From Plotosus lineatus (taxonomy: Eukaryota; Chordata; Actinopteri; Siluriformes; Plotosidae), in NCBI GenBank assembly GCA_024760905.1, contig CM045732.1, forward strand, positions 51,502,496-51,566,495: a DNA stretch of 64,000 nucleotides, in the 5' to 3' direction. Of the stretch, positions 11,330 to 46,059 are shown piece by piece (the stretch's first letter is position 1; every line of letters starts with the position of its first letter). The translations under genes and the position numbers were made by a program. The notes below the pieces were generated by a model, which did not search any database, was not told the origin of the DNA, and saw only the letters and a list, made by a program, of their open reading frames with translations.

Positions 11330-11950
11330 AAGAAAACTAAAGGGCTACAACCTTTTCTATTACAGAATGTGTAGGTTTAATAATAATATTCAGTACTTAA
11401 TTATATTGACCAATAAGTGAGTACTTCCATTTAAAGTTCCTTCTAAAATTACTGTTAGGATGCATTCAAGTTTGCTTTCCAGTTTTCCTTCATCTTTATC
11501 TTAAATTAAATCACAATGATAAAAACCCACATAACGATTTGCTCCGGAGAAAGACTGACACTGTGAAACATTAGTTGTGGTTGATGGTATCTGCAATTTC
11601 TCAGTGTCTTTCTTCTCAGTGAACTCTCTGCACCTAGAATCAGTTAGGTGGTAAACATCATGGCTAGCAAACGTCTAAAAACGACATCAATTCAAAAGAT
11701 GTAGAACTCTAATAAATACAATACATGCAGAAGCTCTGTAAAATAAAAAATACATCTGTTTCAATCGTCATCTGCATTCATATCAAGCTTCTCTAATATG
11801 CAATTCTACACATCATCAGTACCATATTTAATGCTCCCTCGAAGCCGCTAAATTGAGATGGGCTTAATTGAAATGTTGTAGAGAGACTGAGGCTGAATGT
11901 TTCAACCATAAAATAAAAATAATAAAATAAAACAATAAAATATACGAACT
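10450..11950. other. unannotated AT-rich stretch with TA repeat
   Basis: No exon or named repeat is recognised apart from the CA tract above and an interrupted (TA)n at 11281-11330. Minus-strand AATAAA signals, for example around 10800, could terminate a long ttbk2 transcript, but this is a guess. Confidence 0.35.
10669..10721. repeat. (CA)n microsatellite
   Basis: An interrupted CA tract with one 'cgtg' interruption near 10676-10680. Confidence 0.9.
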
Positions 11951-11958
11951 GCATTTGA

Positions 11959-12290
11959 GTGACATGTTGGCTCAGTGGTTGGAACTGTTGCCTCACAGTG
12001 AGAAGGTTATGGGTTCGAATCTCAGCCAAGGGCCTTTCTGTGTGGAGTTTGCATGTTCTCTCTGTGCTTGCAAGGTTTTCCTCTAGGTACTCCAGTTCCT
12101 TTCCACAGTCTGGAGACATGAACCCTAGATCAATTGGCCATTTTAAATCACCCCGAAGTGTCAATGAGAATGTGAGTGGTTGTTTCTGCGACACACTAGC
12201 GACCTGTTCATGATGTACTCTACCTCTCACCCAAAGTCAAATGAGATTGGCTCCAGCTTCACCTATGACCCTGATGGATAAGCAGTAAAG
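11959..12290 (+). repeat. tRNA-derived SINE
   Basis: The head reads 'gttggctcagtggttgg...ctcacagtgagaaggt...gggttcgaatctc' (A and B boxes), followed by the 'tctgtgtggagtttgcatg' body and a 'ggctccagc' 3' region. Confidence 0.7.
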
Positions 12291-13060
12291 ATGATGGATG
12301 AATGACTGAAGTACATTTTTATGAATGCTGTTTGTAGTGTTTTATTGAGAGCATATTAAAGTACAGCAAAGAGGTATAATGTAGAAGAAGCACAAGGAGG
12401 TCAGCACAGGGAACAAATCAATTGCATGAATTTATCAGCAGGGGTGAAAAAAATGGAATATTAAATAAATGTGTAACTCTTAATGAATTCAATGGCAGAA
12501 GATCAAAACCAAAAATTTAAACATGTTATGCTTAGTGGCCTGGTAAAAATCCTTCTTATAGCTTAGACATTAAAGAGTACCTGTAGTGCATTTGTATCAC
12601 TAGCTCTTTAAAACAATCAAAATGAATGAATGAACATATGACATCAGTAGTTCCCTCGGGAATTATCAGGCCTTTCCTTTTGTAAAGTACGAGTGAGTGC
12701 TGACAAACTACTATTACTAGACAGGTCAGCCAGTGCTGAAGTGTGTCTGCAGGAAAATGGTGGAGTAAAATGCAAATGGCTGCACATGCAGTAAGCACAG
12801 AAATCGTGGAAAATATAACACTGGCAGGAGCCATACTCTGAAAATGTTTCTTTTCAGATGCAATTCAGTAGTCTTCGAAGACCACTTCAACCTAATCTGT
12901 TATCGGCATGACCTCCAGGCAAAGGATAACAATGGACAGAAGCACCACCTTGATAAATGGAACCAGTAAAGGGTATGAGCTTTTAGTATATGGGGAGTTT
13001 AATCACCTTAAATGAATTCACATGGACAGAAACAGTTTTTTGCCAAACTTTTATATCTTT

Positions 13061-13326
13061 AAAGGTACAGTGTGTAGTATTTATCACTAACTCGTGGTAC
13101 CTAGTAGTGTGAGGTTACAGATTCTGACCTCACCTTCAAAGCCCATATGGCTCTGGGCAACTGCATAAACAAGTCCCTTCAAGATGGCAGCCATGTGAGG
13201 GGACCTGCACCGATATAAATATAACAGCTTGTTTTAAGGGTTTTGATATATGGGGGGGGGCTTTTGGGGTCACTTTGTTTTAGGCTACTCTGTAGATCCA
13301 CCAAAATGCTACACACTGTATGTTTA
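13061..13326. mobile_element. short MITE with terminal inverted repeats
   Basis: The ends 'aaaggtacagtgtgtag' and 'ctacacactgtatgttta' are inverted copies about 265 bp apart, with no coding content between. This resembles non-autonomous hAT-type elements common in fish. Confidence 0.6.
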
Positions 13327-14323
13327 ATATACATCTACAATACCAAATTAATATTGCCTAGGTAACCAAAAGTCATTTTTTGGGGGGTGGGGGTCAATCA
13401 GCAAAGATGAACCACAGATCGAATACTAATACGAACACTCCATGCCCCAAGGGTGTGTATATCTGTGTGTATGTGCAAGCAGGTGCCTTTAAAAGAGCAA
13501 CACGCACTCCATCGTTCAAAAACACTCTTGTACCTTGTTTTCTCATGATGTTTAGTAACAGCTTCTTAGGCACACAGCAAAGTACTTGAAAAACGTGATT
13601 GGGATAAGAATTTAGTGTTTCTTGAGGAAACATCGGTTGTCATATTAACACGTAATCTCTGCAAATGTTTCTGCAGCCTCAAAAAACACAACCTGCCATC
13701 AGTTGAAAAAGAGCTAAAACAGCACAGACAGAAAAAATGGCATCAAGAAACTTCACTTAACATCAGCGATATGTCAGTGTACCTGCCACTGCACGGACTA
13801 CAAGGGTGCAAGATGCATTTGAGCCCAAGTACATATTTGAATAAATACTATATTACAGGTTTACAGAACTTGATGCAAATACGCAAAACCCATGCATCTA
13901 GTATTGGAAGAATCCTATCAGTGTTCTGGCTGCATGACTTTTCTATTAAACCAAATACAAATCTTACAGCTCACCGGAAAAAAACATTGTGCTGCAAAAA
14001 AATCCCAAAGTCAAAACACTCATGGTTCTTTAAATAATAATAATAAAAAAAATTAAAAGTAAACAGAATGTACATAATATGTCAGAGTACTGATAGTTGT
14101 GATACTCACTTATTGTCTGACTCAGTTGTAGAGCAGGACATGGGTACAAAACTAAGAAGCAGAATACAGTACTGTGGAATTACAGTAATAAGATGGGATA
14201 CTATATTGGTATTGGTCAAGCATAAAAACAAGAATCTGGCAAGCCTTTTCCTCCCCTGCTGGTCTGCTTGTGATTTACATGAGTGCATTAGATTGTGTAT
14301 ATACTGTATGTGCAGCAAGAAAA
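13327..14323 (-). other. ttbk2: ttbk2 3' flank, probable 3' UTR
   Basis: The region directly follows the ttbk2 stop on the minus strand and is free of recognised repeats. It is most simply read as 3' UTR. I cannot fix the polyadenylation site. Confidence 0.4.
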
Positions 14324-36055
<21,732 letters not shown>

Positions 36056-36257
36056 CCTGGTCCTGTGTTACCCTGAGATTTTCCTCTAAATCAAGGGGTG
36101 AAAATCTATTTTTGGCATCAGGGCTCTGTACTGCCTGCTTGCAAACACCACATACAAAGAGGAGGGCAAAAGATCAGATGGAGTTCATTTAGCATTAACA
36201 TCATTCCAACACTGACTGTGCAAAGGTGAGCAGAATTTAAACACACATATACAGAGA

Positions 36258-36260
36258 GAA

Positions 36261-36317
<57 letters not shown>

Positions 36318-36339
36318 GAGAGAGAGAGAGAGAGAGACT
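36258..36339. repeat. (GA)n microsatellite
   Basis: A GA tract with 'aaggga' interruptions, about 190 bases upstream of the ttbk2 start exon. Confidence 0.95.
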
Positions 36340-36702
36340 AATCAGTCAGCAATCATGGCTGCAAAAGGAACAGAAGACTGAGTTGGTGTGGTGGTGTCTT
36401 TCTTCTGCCGTTCTTGCTGCTTGCATTTGCTCACTGTTAATCATGTTAACAGTGCCGTCTCATACAACATGAAGTGCATAAGAAATCCGCACACGACCAA
36501 AAGCTAAACAGAAAAAGTCCTGTATGCAATGAAACACAAACACAATCCAATACACAATAAATTCTGAGTGTCAAAATGTAGACAGAACACGATCATACTC
36601 CAAGTGCATGACTGCAGACTCACAGACAGAATCAGAGATATATGGAGAGGCTTCAATGTTCTATGCAGTTTCACTTTATTTGACATCATAAAGCTCTGAA
36701 TT

Positions 36703-37035
36703 GGCAGTGGTGGTCTGGCGGTAAAGGTGCTGAATCACTGATCCTTAGGTTGGGGGTTCAAGCCCCACTCTCAACGGGTTGTCACTGTCCCCCCCAGTGC
36801 AGCTAACTTTATTATCAAGGCCGGCCATGTCTCTCACTGTCCATGGTGTGAGGTGTGAAAAAAAACATTGCTGACTTTCAACAAGAGTAGGCTGCATAGC
36901 CATCAGCGTGTTTCTGCCCTGTGATGGCCTGGCGAGCTGTTCAGAGTGTACTCTGCCCTCGCCCGGTGTCGGCTGGGATGGGCACCAGCCTCCCCGCGAC
37001 CCTAATTAGGATTAATTGGTTACAGAAAATGAATG
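36703..37035 (+). repeat. SINE with 12-bp duplication
   Basis: The tRNA-like head 'ggcagtggtggtctggcgg' runs to a 'cctaattaggattaattgg' end and 'gaatga' tail. Flanks aagctctgaatt at 36691-36702 and 37036-37047 are identical. Confidence 0.85.
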
Positions 37036-37322
37036 AAGCTCTGAATTATTTCAAGGATTATCCAATTCTCATTCAGTCCAATTTTTTTCACCCAATGCTT
37101 CTTATAATCTTACAACTGACAGTGCAGCCCAAGGAACATTCAGGAAAGAACAGTTACATCCACTTAATGTATTTAGGCTGTTGCTGGGACTGCTGTGCCC
37201 CTTAGTCAACAGTGTTGAGTAATTCACTTTAAATTCTAAAGGCAAAGAAAATAATATAACACACAGTTCAAATGTATGTAGAATTCCAGATTTTAAATGA
37301 ATTTTTAAATAAACATTACTTA

Positions 37323-37935
37323 CAACAAGGAGCACAGATGGCATGTCCACCTCCAAGCAAGAAGGTTCTGGGTTCGAGTTCCAGGCTCGGGGCGTTTCTG
37401 TGTGGAGTTTGTATGTTCTCCCTGTGTTTGTATAGGTTTCCTCCCACAGTCCAAAGACATGCACATTAGGTTAATTGGCTGTTTCAAATTGCTCCTAGGT
37501 GTGACTGTGAGTGTTAACGGTTGCCCTGCTATGGTCTGGCAAGCTTTTCAGGGAGTACCCCACCTTCGCCCAATGTTGGCCAAGATAGGCACCACACAGC
37601 CCTTTCTAGAATTAAGGTGTACCTGAAACCAAAATATCTGCTTCAGAACGTTTTTCTCATTTTCACTTGATACCTCTGTGATACTCATTTATTCATTCAT
37701 TTTCTGAACTGATTAATCCTAATTAGGGTCACAAGGAGGCTGGTACCCATCTCGCTCATCTCAGAGCGAGGGCAGAGTACACCATGGACAGCTCACCAGT
37801 CCATCGCAGAACAGAAACACACTGGCGATTCTGCAGCACTGACAAGAAATGAGAACCCGGTGATGGTGGGTCTTGAACCCCTTATTTTCATATCAGTAAT
37901 CTAGCACCCTACCTGCAGGTCACCACTGCCCCTCT
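37323..37935. repeat. two adjacent SINEs in opposite orientation
   Basis: A plus-strand copy (about 37323-37620, 'tctgtgtggagtttgtatg') is followed by a minus-strand copy (about 37690-37935, 'ctaattagggtcacaaggagg'). Confidence 0.6.
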
Positions 37936-37939
37936 ATGA

Positions 37940-38760
37940 GAGCTGATGTTAAAGAAATTAAAATGAATACAAAAATATATATATTTGATAACTTCTGGGA
38001 AAAGGGAATGATGATTTATAACAATTAATAAGTATGATCATACAGTTCAATATTTTTTAGAACAATATATCCTGCCCATGGGCATGGACGGCTGTCGATA
38101 TGAGCCTGCTTTACAGTAGTAGATCCTTAGCTTGTCTTCCCACTAACCATCCCTTAACTGAGAAGGAAAAAGGTTGGAGTTTATTTATATTGAATAGAGG
38201 GACTTGTTAGGTGCTGAGCATTTTACAGACATGGTGCTGTTCTGACTTGGAACAGTTCACAGTTGGAATACATCTCTTCCTCAGAGTGAACAGGACGTAC
38301 AATTCTGTCTTTATACATCACCTGGACATTTTCAAGGTATAAGACATAAGAGACTTTCATGAATCTCATCAGTGTTTTTCATATTTAATTATATCATTAA
38401 ACTACTGTCAGGATTTGTTTACTTCCATCTGTGTGGCATGTCTCAAAGGTTTGTGGCTGTTGTATAAAAATAGTTCATCAGTTTAACCTGACTTCCTGTT
38501 TAAGAGACGATGCACAATTCAATATACAGATTTAAATCACTGCCATAAAGCTATTTGATGTGGACTGTTTCATGAAGTCCATAGTGGAAGAACATTTCGG
38601 TGTGGTTTTCAGTGGAAAGCATTAGGACCACACAGTTCCTGGGCTCGTGTCTATCTGTTGTGGGTTTCCCATTTTCACCTTGATGCTCTGTGGATTCTAC
38701 TCAGGGGTCTCTGATTTCCTTCTTAATCACAAAAAACATGTAGGTACTATGACAAGCTAA
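37940..38760. other. ttbk2 5' intron stretch without recognised features
   Basis: No exon or named repeat was recognised. Confidence 0.4.
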
Positions 38761-38761
38761 G

Positions 38762-38905
38762 CTTCTTCTTCTTCTTTTCCTTTCAACTGTTGCCTTCAGG
38801 GGTCGCCACAGCGAATCATCTGCCTCCATTTCACCCTATCCTCTGCATCGTCTTCTCCTACACCAACTACCTTCATGTCCGTCTTCACCACATCCATAAA
38901 TATGG
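38762..38905 (-). mobile_element. 3' end fragment of an RTE LINE
   Basis: Matches the 3' end of the copies at 4632 and 42680, including the tail with 'ggtcgccacagcgaatcatc' and the start of the C-terminal coding block. 5'-truncated. Confidence 0.75.
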
Positions 38906-39189
38906 CAGACTAAGCTATGCTGTGCTCAATTACCCATTGGTGCAGTAAATGAATATGATGATGAGAGTCTGTGAATAGAGTCCTATAATGAACTTGCACA
39001 CCGCCCAGGGTGAGTTTCCACCTTTGCCTAGTGTTCCATTATGATTCTGATCACAATAAAGCAGAGAAATGAAAGATGAATGGATGAATTAATTAATTTA
39101 TTAATGAATTCTAAGAGAGCAGTTATGTTTATCGGGGTTAAAATTTATGTTAGGTACGTAGGTCTAAAATTTTAATAACTTTTTACTCA

Positions 39190-41049
39190 GCAAGGTGACA
39201 GTAGTTAGTAGTACATCCCCTCACAGAAAAAATGGTTCTCGGTTTAACTCCTTTGACCAATTAGTGCATTTCTTTGTGGCGTTTTCATGTTCTCCCTGTG
39301 CTTGTGTGCGTTTCTTCTGGGTGCTCTAATTTCCTCCCACAGTTCAAGAACATGCACATTAGGCAGATTGGATATTCACAAATACAACAGGTATGAGTGT
39401 GATTGGTTGTATGTCTCTGTTTCCCTGTGATGGTCTCGTGAACTGTTCAGTGTGTACCCCCCCCTTCGCCCAAAGTCAGCAGTGACGGGCTCCAGTCTCC
39501 CCGTTACCCCAGTAGAATTATGGCAATGTGGAAAAGCACAACGATGAGATGAAATTTTGCACTTGAATGTGCTCTCCATTCAAGTCTGGTCTGGTACCTT
39601 CCGAGTTGTAGGACAAGTCTTGGCGACCTGCCATGAAGGATAACACCTTGATTATCATCTTCATGGAGGTTTTCTTGGCAAGGATAGTGCAGTAGTTTGC
39701 CATTGCCTTCTACATGATGTGAACCTACAGGCACTTTAGAACGGCCAATTAACCTACTGTGCATGTTTTTGGACTGTGGGATGAAACCGGAGTACCCAGA
39801 GGAAACCCACGCGAGCACAGGAAGAACATGCGAACTCCATACAGAAACGCCCAGGCCAGGAATCGAACCCAGGCCTTCTTGCTATGAGGCAGACGTGCTA
39901 ACCACTACGCCACCGTGCCACCCTCCAGTCGAGTAAGGACATGAAAAACATTTGAGGACCCCTTCACTGTACATCACGAATATTAATATGATTATTAATA
40001 CACTCCTATGGTTTACAATGAAATGAAACCATTGGCATCAAAAATTGTTGGAAACAACACAGTCACTTAGGTTTAGTAGTCCAGTATCTAAATAGCAAGT
40101 AACATTATCAGCTTTTTTTGGAACAATCTCTCAATTCTCACACATTAAATTGTTAAACACAACAGCAAAACACTCAGATCTATTCAGACAATTCAAACCT
40201 GCTCTCATGGTGGTGTATTCATTCATTTTCATTCATTCATTCATTTTCATTCACGGAGAGGCTGGCACCCATCTCAGCTGACTCTGGGCGAGGGCAGAGT
40301 ACACCATGAATGGCTCGCCAGGCCATCGTAGGGCAAAAACACACTGACGGCGATGCTGCTACTTGACGAAAGTCAGCAATGGTTCTTTTACATGCCTCAC
40401 ACCATCGACAGTGAGAGACATGTCCAGCCTTTGAGAACTCAGTTAGCTGCACTGGGGTGACAGTGACAAAAGTTGTGGGTGGGGCTTGAACCCCCAACCT
40501 TGAGATCAGTGATCCTGCACCTTTACCACCAGGCCACAACTGCCACCAGGGTAAATACACCTTACAGTAAGAAGATCATGTATTCAAGTCCTGGGCACAA
40601 TAATAGCGTTTATATGTGAATTTGCATGCTCTCCCATTGCGTAAGTGGGTTTCCCTTGTGTCCTTGGTTTCCTCCCACGCACATTAGGTCAGACTGTTCC
40701 AAATTACCCCTGGGTGTAAGTGTTAAGGTGAATGGATGTGTGTATGTTGGCCCTGCGATGGTTTGGCGAGCTGACTTGTTCAGGGTATACCCTGCCTTCG
40801 CCCAGTGTTGGCTGAGATAGACTGCAGTCTCAATTTTACCCTCATTGGATTAACATTTCAGCAAGTGAGTAATGATGCGTGTTGGGTTCAAATCCAGGGT
40901 TCAGTAAGGACTGTATGGAGTTTGTATGTTCTTCCTGTGTTTGCATGGGTTCCTTCAGGGAATCCTGGTTTCCTCGCACATCTCAAAAACATACACATTA
41001 GGTTCAATGGCTGCTTCAAATTGCCCATGTGTGTGTGAGTGTGTGTGTG

Positions 41050-41088
<39 letters not shown>

Positions 41089-41190
41089 CCCTCATGAGCT
41101 ATTAAGGGTGTACCCCACTTTCTCCCAAGGGTGACTGAGATAAGCTTCAGCCTTCCTGCAACCCCAGCGTAAATGAATGAGATGATGAAT
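39190..41190. repeat. cluster of tRNA-derived SINEs
   Basis: At least five copies: plus at about 39190-39500, minus at 39560-39925 (head 'aatcgaacccaggcc'), minus at 40217-40545, plus at 40550-40860 and plus at 40870-41190. The last contains a (GT)n at 41033-41084. Boundaries are approximate. Confidence 0.6.
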
Positions 41191-41599
41191 AAATGCCAGC
41201 TTGTTTCATTCTTTAGGTTTGAGATGAGGTGATACCAGATTCTAAGAAAATTTCCCTTTTAGTGAATAATAAATCGAGATCCTTGTCCACGTGGTAATGA
41301 TGATGATCATGAACACATAAAGCATGACATGTCTGACGGTGAAGTTAATGCACTGGAGTGAAATGACTGGCTAATGCCTTGCCCACTAGTGAAATGTGAT
41401 CTGCAATACAAAGGCAATCCGCTTGTTGCATAGCAATCTGCTCGTGCTACACACGGCACAGTCAGACAACCACCGGAGCCGCTTCCATGCACAGAATAAG
41501 GACATGAGAAATGTTGAGAACATTGCAGTGAACATAATCTCTGTGCTGTCAGCGGAGCGAACAGTCGCCCATCAGCGCAATAACATCACGGCCATCTGA

Positions 41600-42010
41600 A
41601 TCCATGTTGGTTTACCTCAATGAGTCGCGCGCACTGCCGTCAACCGCGGAATCCAGAAAAGCGCCGGATGTTTCCAGTGCGTTAAAATATACACTTCACA
41701 TCATCCTGACGATCCGCGCGCAGCTGCGGCACCGCATCCTTGTGCATCGCCTCGTGTTTTCTCGACTTTTATAAAAAACAATGGTTCCGAGAAACAAAGA
41801 TTAAATAAGCCTTTCTTCGGAGCGGCCTTTCGGCAGCATCTTTCGGTCGCTGCGGATTCGTGACGTGCGCGCCTCCCTCCTCAGGCAAAGCCTGCCTGGA
41901 AGCGCGTGCACGACACAGCCAGCCTTCGCAACAGCGCACACACGTAAAAACGCGCATTCCATTTCGCTCGTGCACGCGCACTGTAACTGCGTGAGTCGAC
42001 TCGTTCAGAT
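41600..42010 (-). promoter_or_regulatory. ttbk2: CpG-rich promoter and probable non-coding exon 1 of ttbk2
   Basis: Dense CpG in an otherwise CpG-poor window. Read on the minus strand there is a strong donor ATTGAG|GTAAAC with the exon end at 41616, and the ttbk2 start exon needs an upstream 5' UTR exon. A TGACGT (CRE-like) motif lies near 41861 and a TATA-like AT run near 41770. TSS not fixed; an unrelated CpG island is the alternative. Confidence 0.5.
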
Positions 42011-42120
42011 GGACCTCGGGAGTCGATTCACACATATGTCATCGATTTACTCCATGAAAATCACTGTTTGTTTGGACTGACTGCTGTAGTATATGAGAGG
42101 CTATTTATTAAAATAAAAGT

Positions 42121-42122
<2 letters not shown>

Positions 42123-42188
<66 letters not shown>

Positions 42189-42194
42189 TTTTTT
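42123..42194. repeat. (TA)n followed by poly-T
   Basis: About 23 TA units running into 24 T. Confidence 0.95.
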
Positions 42195-42679
42195 GATGAA
42201 ACACAGAGACACAACATACACAGTATCTGAACTGTTTTTTATTTTGTCACTGTAGTGTCTTGGCTGCTGGTATAAACTCATTAGAAGGTGAGATTTCATG
42301 GAAAAATATCAACTGCATGCCAACAAGAACAGTGTTCATTTTCAAAGCTAAAAGATTCGGCTCCTATCAGTGAACTCAGTGAATCGAGTGATCTGACTCA
42401 CTAAAAAGAGCTAGAATTTCCTCGCGCACCGCCGAGTACGTATTAGTAATATCACGTGTCTGAACGATAGGGGCGCTGTTTTAATGTTGATTATCATTCA
42501 TGAAGGGAAAAAGCCGAAAGGAAATTTCATCTCATCTCATCATTCAATTGAAGAAGATCATTCAATTAAATAAACGAGTCACATTCACTCTACCAATGAA
42601 ATCACCAAAGAAAGTTTAGCCAAATAAAATTAAAACTGACAAATGTGGCTACTTTTTATTGAATATATTTTTAAAATTC

Positions 42680-44840
42680 GAAACAAATGAAGTTTTCCTC
42701 CATCTTACCCTATCCTCTGCATCTTCTACTCTTACTCCAACGACCTTCATGTCCTCCTTCACCACATCCATAAATCTTCTCTTTGGTCTTCCTCTAGGCC
42801 TTCTGCCTGGTAGTTCCAACCTCAGCATCCTACTGTCAATATATTCACTATCCCTCCTCTGTATATGTACAAACCATCTCAATCAAGCCTCTCTGACTTT
42901 GTCTCCAAAACATCTTACATGTGCTGTCCCTCTGATGTACTCATTCCTGATCCTATCCATCCTCGTTATTCCCAGAGAGAACCTCAACATTTTCATCTCT
43001 GCTACCTCCAGATCTGCCTCCTGTTTTCCCCCCAGTGCCACTGTTTCTAACCCATACAACATCGCTCGCCTCAACACCGTCTTGTACAGTATTCATTTCA
43101 CTCTTGCCGATACTCTCCTATCACACATCACACTTGTCCTTCCCATCTCTATGTCTCTGCTGTGCCAACCTGCATAAATCATTTTCTCCCTCCTTACTGT
43201 CCAACCTAGCATACAAGTCATCATACGCCCTCTGTTTGGCCTTTGACACCGCTACTTTCGCCTTACGCTGTGCCTCCCTGTATTCCTGTTTACTCTCTTC
43301 AGTCCTCTCTATGTCCCACTTCTTCTTAGCGAACCTCTTCCTTTGTATACATGTTATGGTCTGTGCCAGCTGACGGCATTAATTCTCTTCTCTAGTCATT
43401 GCAGGCGCTGGAGAGGGGCGTGGCAGTTGCCGGCAGGCGAGTTCCAGCAGAGCATACCTGGTCCCAATCTGCAATCAGCAAGCAGCCAGCTATAAATGGG
43501 AGCAGAGCACTTCCCTCCGCTGTCAGAAGATTGTTTTCCCCGTGATTCTGCTCCTCGGCTTTCACTTTGACCCCTGGTTCTTGCTTCGTGCTCGACCAGT
43601 TCCATTGACTTTAGTATTCCCGTGACTTACAGTTCCTAGTGCTTAATAAATCATTTGAACCTTCTTTTGGTCTCCTGCATCTCTGGATCCAACGCATACA
43701 CCCCAGGTTTAACAATACACTCCTGCACTTCCTCATTCCACCACCAAGTCTCCTTATCTACTTTCCTTCCTGAGGACACACCAAGTACTCTCCTACCAGT
43801 CTCCCTGATCACATTAGCTGTAGTTGTCCAGTCATCTGGAAGCACTTCCTGACCACCCAAAGCCTGTTTCAACTCCTCCTTGAAGACAACATGACACTCT
43901 TCCTTTTTCAGCTTCCACTACTTTGTCTTCTGCTCTGCCTTTGCCTTTTTCACCTTTCTCACCATCAGCGTCATCCTGCACACCACCATCCGATGCTGTC
44001 TGGCAACACTCTCACCCACTACTACTTTGCAGTCACTGACTTCCTTCAAATTACATCGCCTACACAAGATGTAGTCTACCTGTGTGCTCCTACCTCTGCT
44101 TTTATGTCACCCTATGCTCCTGTCTCTTCTGAAAGAAAGTATTCACCATGGCCATTTCCATCCTTTCTGCAAAATCTACGAACATCTGTCCTTCTGTGTT
44201 CCTGTCCTGGATACCAAACCTGCCCATCACTTCCTTGTCCCCTCTGTTGCCTGCACCATGTCCATTGAAGCCTGCACCAATGACCACTCTTTCACCTCTG
44301 GGGGTATTCTGCATCACTTCATCTAACTCACTCCAGAATCTCTCCTTCTCTTCTCGCTCACCTCCTGCCTGTGGGGCATAAGCACTAACAACATTGAGCA
44401 TCACACCTTCATTTCTACACAAAGAATGTCCACCTTCCTCCTCTGCATCATGTCAGCCAGCTCTCTATCTTTTCCTTTCATAGTTCCAACATTCAAAGTC
44501 CCTACTCTCAGTCCTAGACTTTCCTCTTTAGACTTTGCCTTTCCTCTTCTCTCTCTGCCTACGGACACACCTCCCGCCTCTCCTTCTTCGACCAACAGTA
44601 GTCCAATTTCCACCAGCACCCTGTTGGTTAACAGCACTCATGGGGGTTGTTGTTAACCCGGGCCTCGACCGATCTGGTATGAATTTCGTTTTGATCATTT
44701 GCATAACAATTTTGGCAGAATTTTCCCGCCGGATGCCCCTCCTGTCGCAACCCTCTGCATTTATCCGGGCTTGGGACTGGCGTGAGGGTGAACACTGCCT
44801 TGCCCCCCCCCCCCCCCCCCCCCCCATGGCTGCATTTAAA
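42680..44840 (-). mobile_element. RTE-type LINE copy split by a solo LTR
   Basis: The minus strand carries the C-terminal RWFVHIQRRDSEYIDSRML block and RPRGRPKRRFMDVVKEDMK (42649-42882), LRRAMLYGLETVALG (42883-43077), and DDWTTTANVIRETGRR (43651-43872). The endonuclease part has FNGHGAGNRGDKEVMGRFGI (44102-44422) and LRVGTLNVGTMKGKDREL (44401-44637). The central reverse transcriptase with the FADD box is missing, deleted between about 43140 and 43180. The 5' end abuts a 22-C run at 44804. Confidence 0.85.
43352..43714 (-). mobile_element. solo LTR, 363 bp, in the RTE LINE
   Basis: Begins TGTTATGG and ends GGTTTAACA, flanked by identical ATACA at 43347-43351 and 43715-43719. The uninterrupted LINE copy near 49760 shows the empty site. 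A TATAAATG box (43491) and AATAAA (43645) lie on the plus strand, so the LTR itself probably reads plus. No internal retroviral or gypsy genes are present. Whether it derives from an ERV or a Gypsy element cannot be told. Confidence 0.8.
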
Positions 44841-45125
44841 AAAAAATTATGACTATAATTTTTAAATAAAAACACTTATATCTTTCTAAATGTTAAATTA
44901 TATTAGATTTGATTAACTTGATTGTCACTACGCATGTATAAATACAGGGTAACAATATACAGTACAGTTTAGCATGCAATCAGAAGTGCAGAGAGTAGCA
45001 CAGATGGGCAGTGAAAAGGTAACAATAAATTCGCATTAATTTACATATGAGCAATACACACAGAAATTCTATATTACTATGCAGAAGAATAAAATATGCA
45101 GATGTAACATACAAATATACATTAT

Positions 45126-45126
<1 letters not shown>

Positions 45127-45178
<52 letters not shown>
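45127..45178. repeat. (GATA)n microsatellite
   Basis: About 13 GATA units, joined directly to a truncated minus-strand SINE (45179-45430) of the 9999-10354 family. Confidence 0.95.
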
Positions 45179-45575
45179 CCCCCTTCTGTCTGTCTTCCTT
45201 TCGGCTTTTTCCCTTTCACTCGGGAGTCGCCACAGCGAATCATCTGATTTGCACATTTGATTTGGCAGAGGTTTTTACGTCGGATGCCCTTCCTGTCACA
45301 ACCCTTTTTTTTTAGCAAGGGACAGAAACATGCTGACGACTTTGCAGCTACTCTTTACGAAAGTCAGCAATGGTTCTTTTACATGCCTCTCACCATAGAC
45401 AGTGAGAGACATGGCCCGCCTTTGATAACCCCTTCTAAATAATAAAAATTAATATATTACTGTGCATTTCTTTTAAGAATTGGGTTCACCTAAAAGTGTG
45501 GAAATGTTTTTGTACTCTCACTGTACCAGAGTACTTGTGTACAGAGTACCACTGTACCACTGTACTTGTACCAGA

Positions 45576-46024
45576 GCAGAGGTCACAAACCACCGGGCCA
45601 CGGCTCGTGGGTCATTTGATACCGGGCCCTCAGAAAAGCTAAATAAAAATATTTTATTGTCGTCGCGTGAAAGATCTTTTATTTTGAAAAAAAAAAAACA
45701 CACTCGCCTCGATCACTTCATGCGATACATCAAAGGAAAAAAAGAAAAAAAACCCATACAAACTAGCAAAAATTAGTAAAAAAAAAAAAAAAAAAACAAA
45801 CCCCAAAACAAACCAAACCAAAACAAAAACGTCTTCAGAGAGCTTCCCACCATATTCAGGATGAGTTTTATTTTTTGCACTTATTATAATGACTTTATAA
45901 TTAGAAATAATTAGCTATAATAATAATACTTAGAAAAACTTAGTTTTGTTTTTATCTCGGTCCATGAAAATATTGTTTTACATAAAACTGATCTCTGGCG
46001 CAAAAAAGATTGGGGACCGCTGTT
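45576..46024. mobile_element. hAT-like MITE
   Basis: Starts 'cagaggtcacaaaccaccgg' and ends 'gattggggaccgctg', with 'gtcatttgataccgggcc' shared with the relative at 58777-59068. Non-coding. Confidence 0.55.
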
Positions 46025-46059
46025 TTGAGGCAACAAACTGATGGCGTCATTCAGTGTAC

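Noticed and set aside
45127..45178. Regular short repeats that could suggest a CRISPR array
   Set aside because: Simple GATA microsatellite without spacers, in a vertebrate genome.
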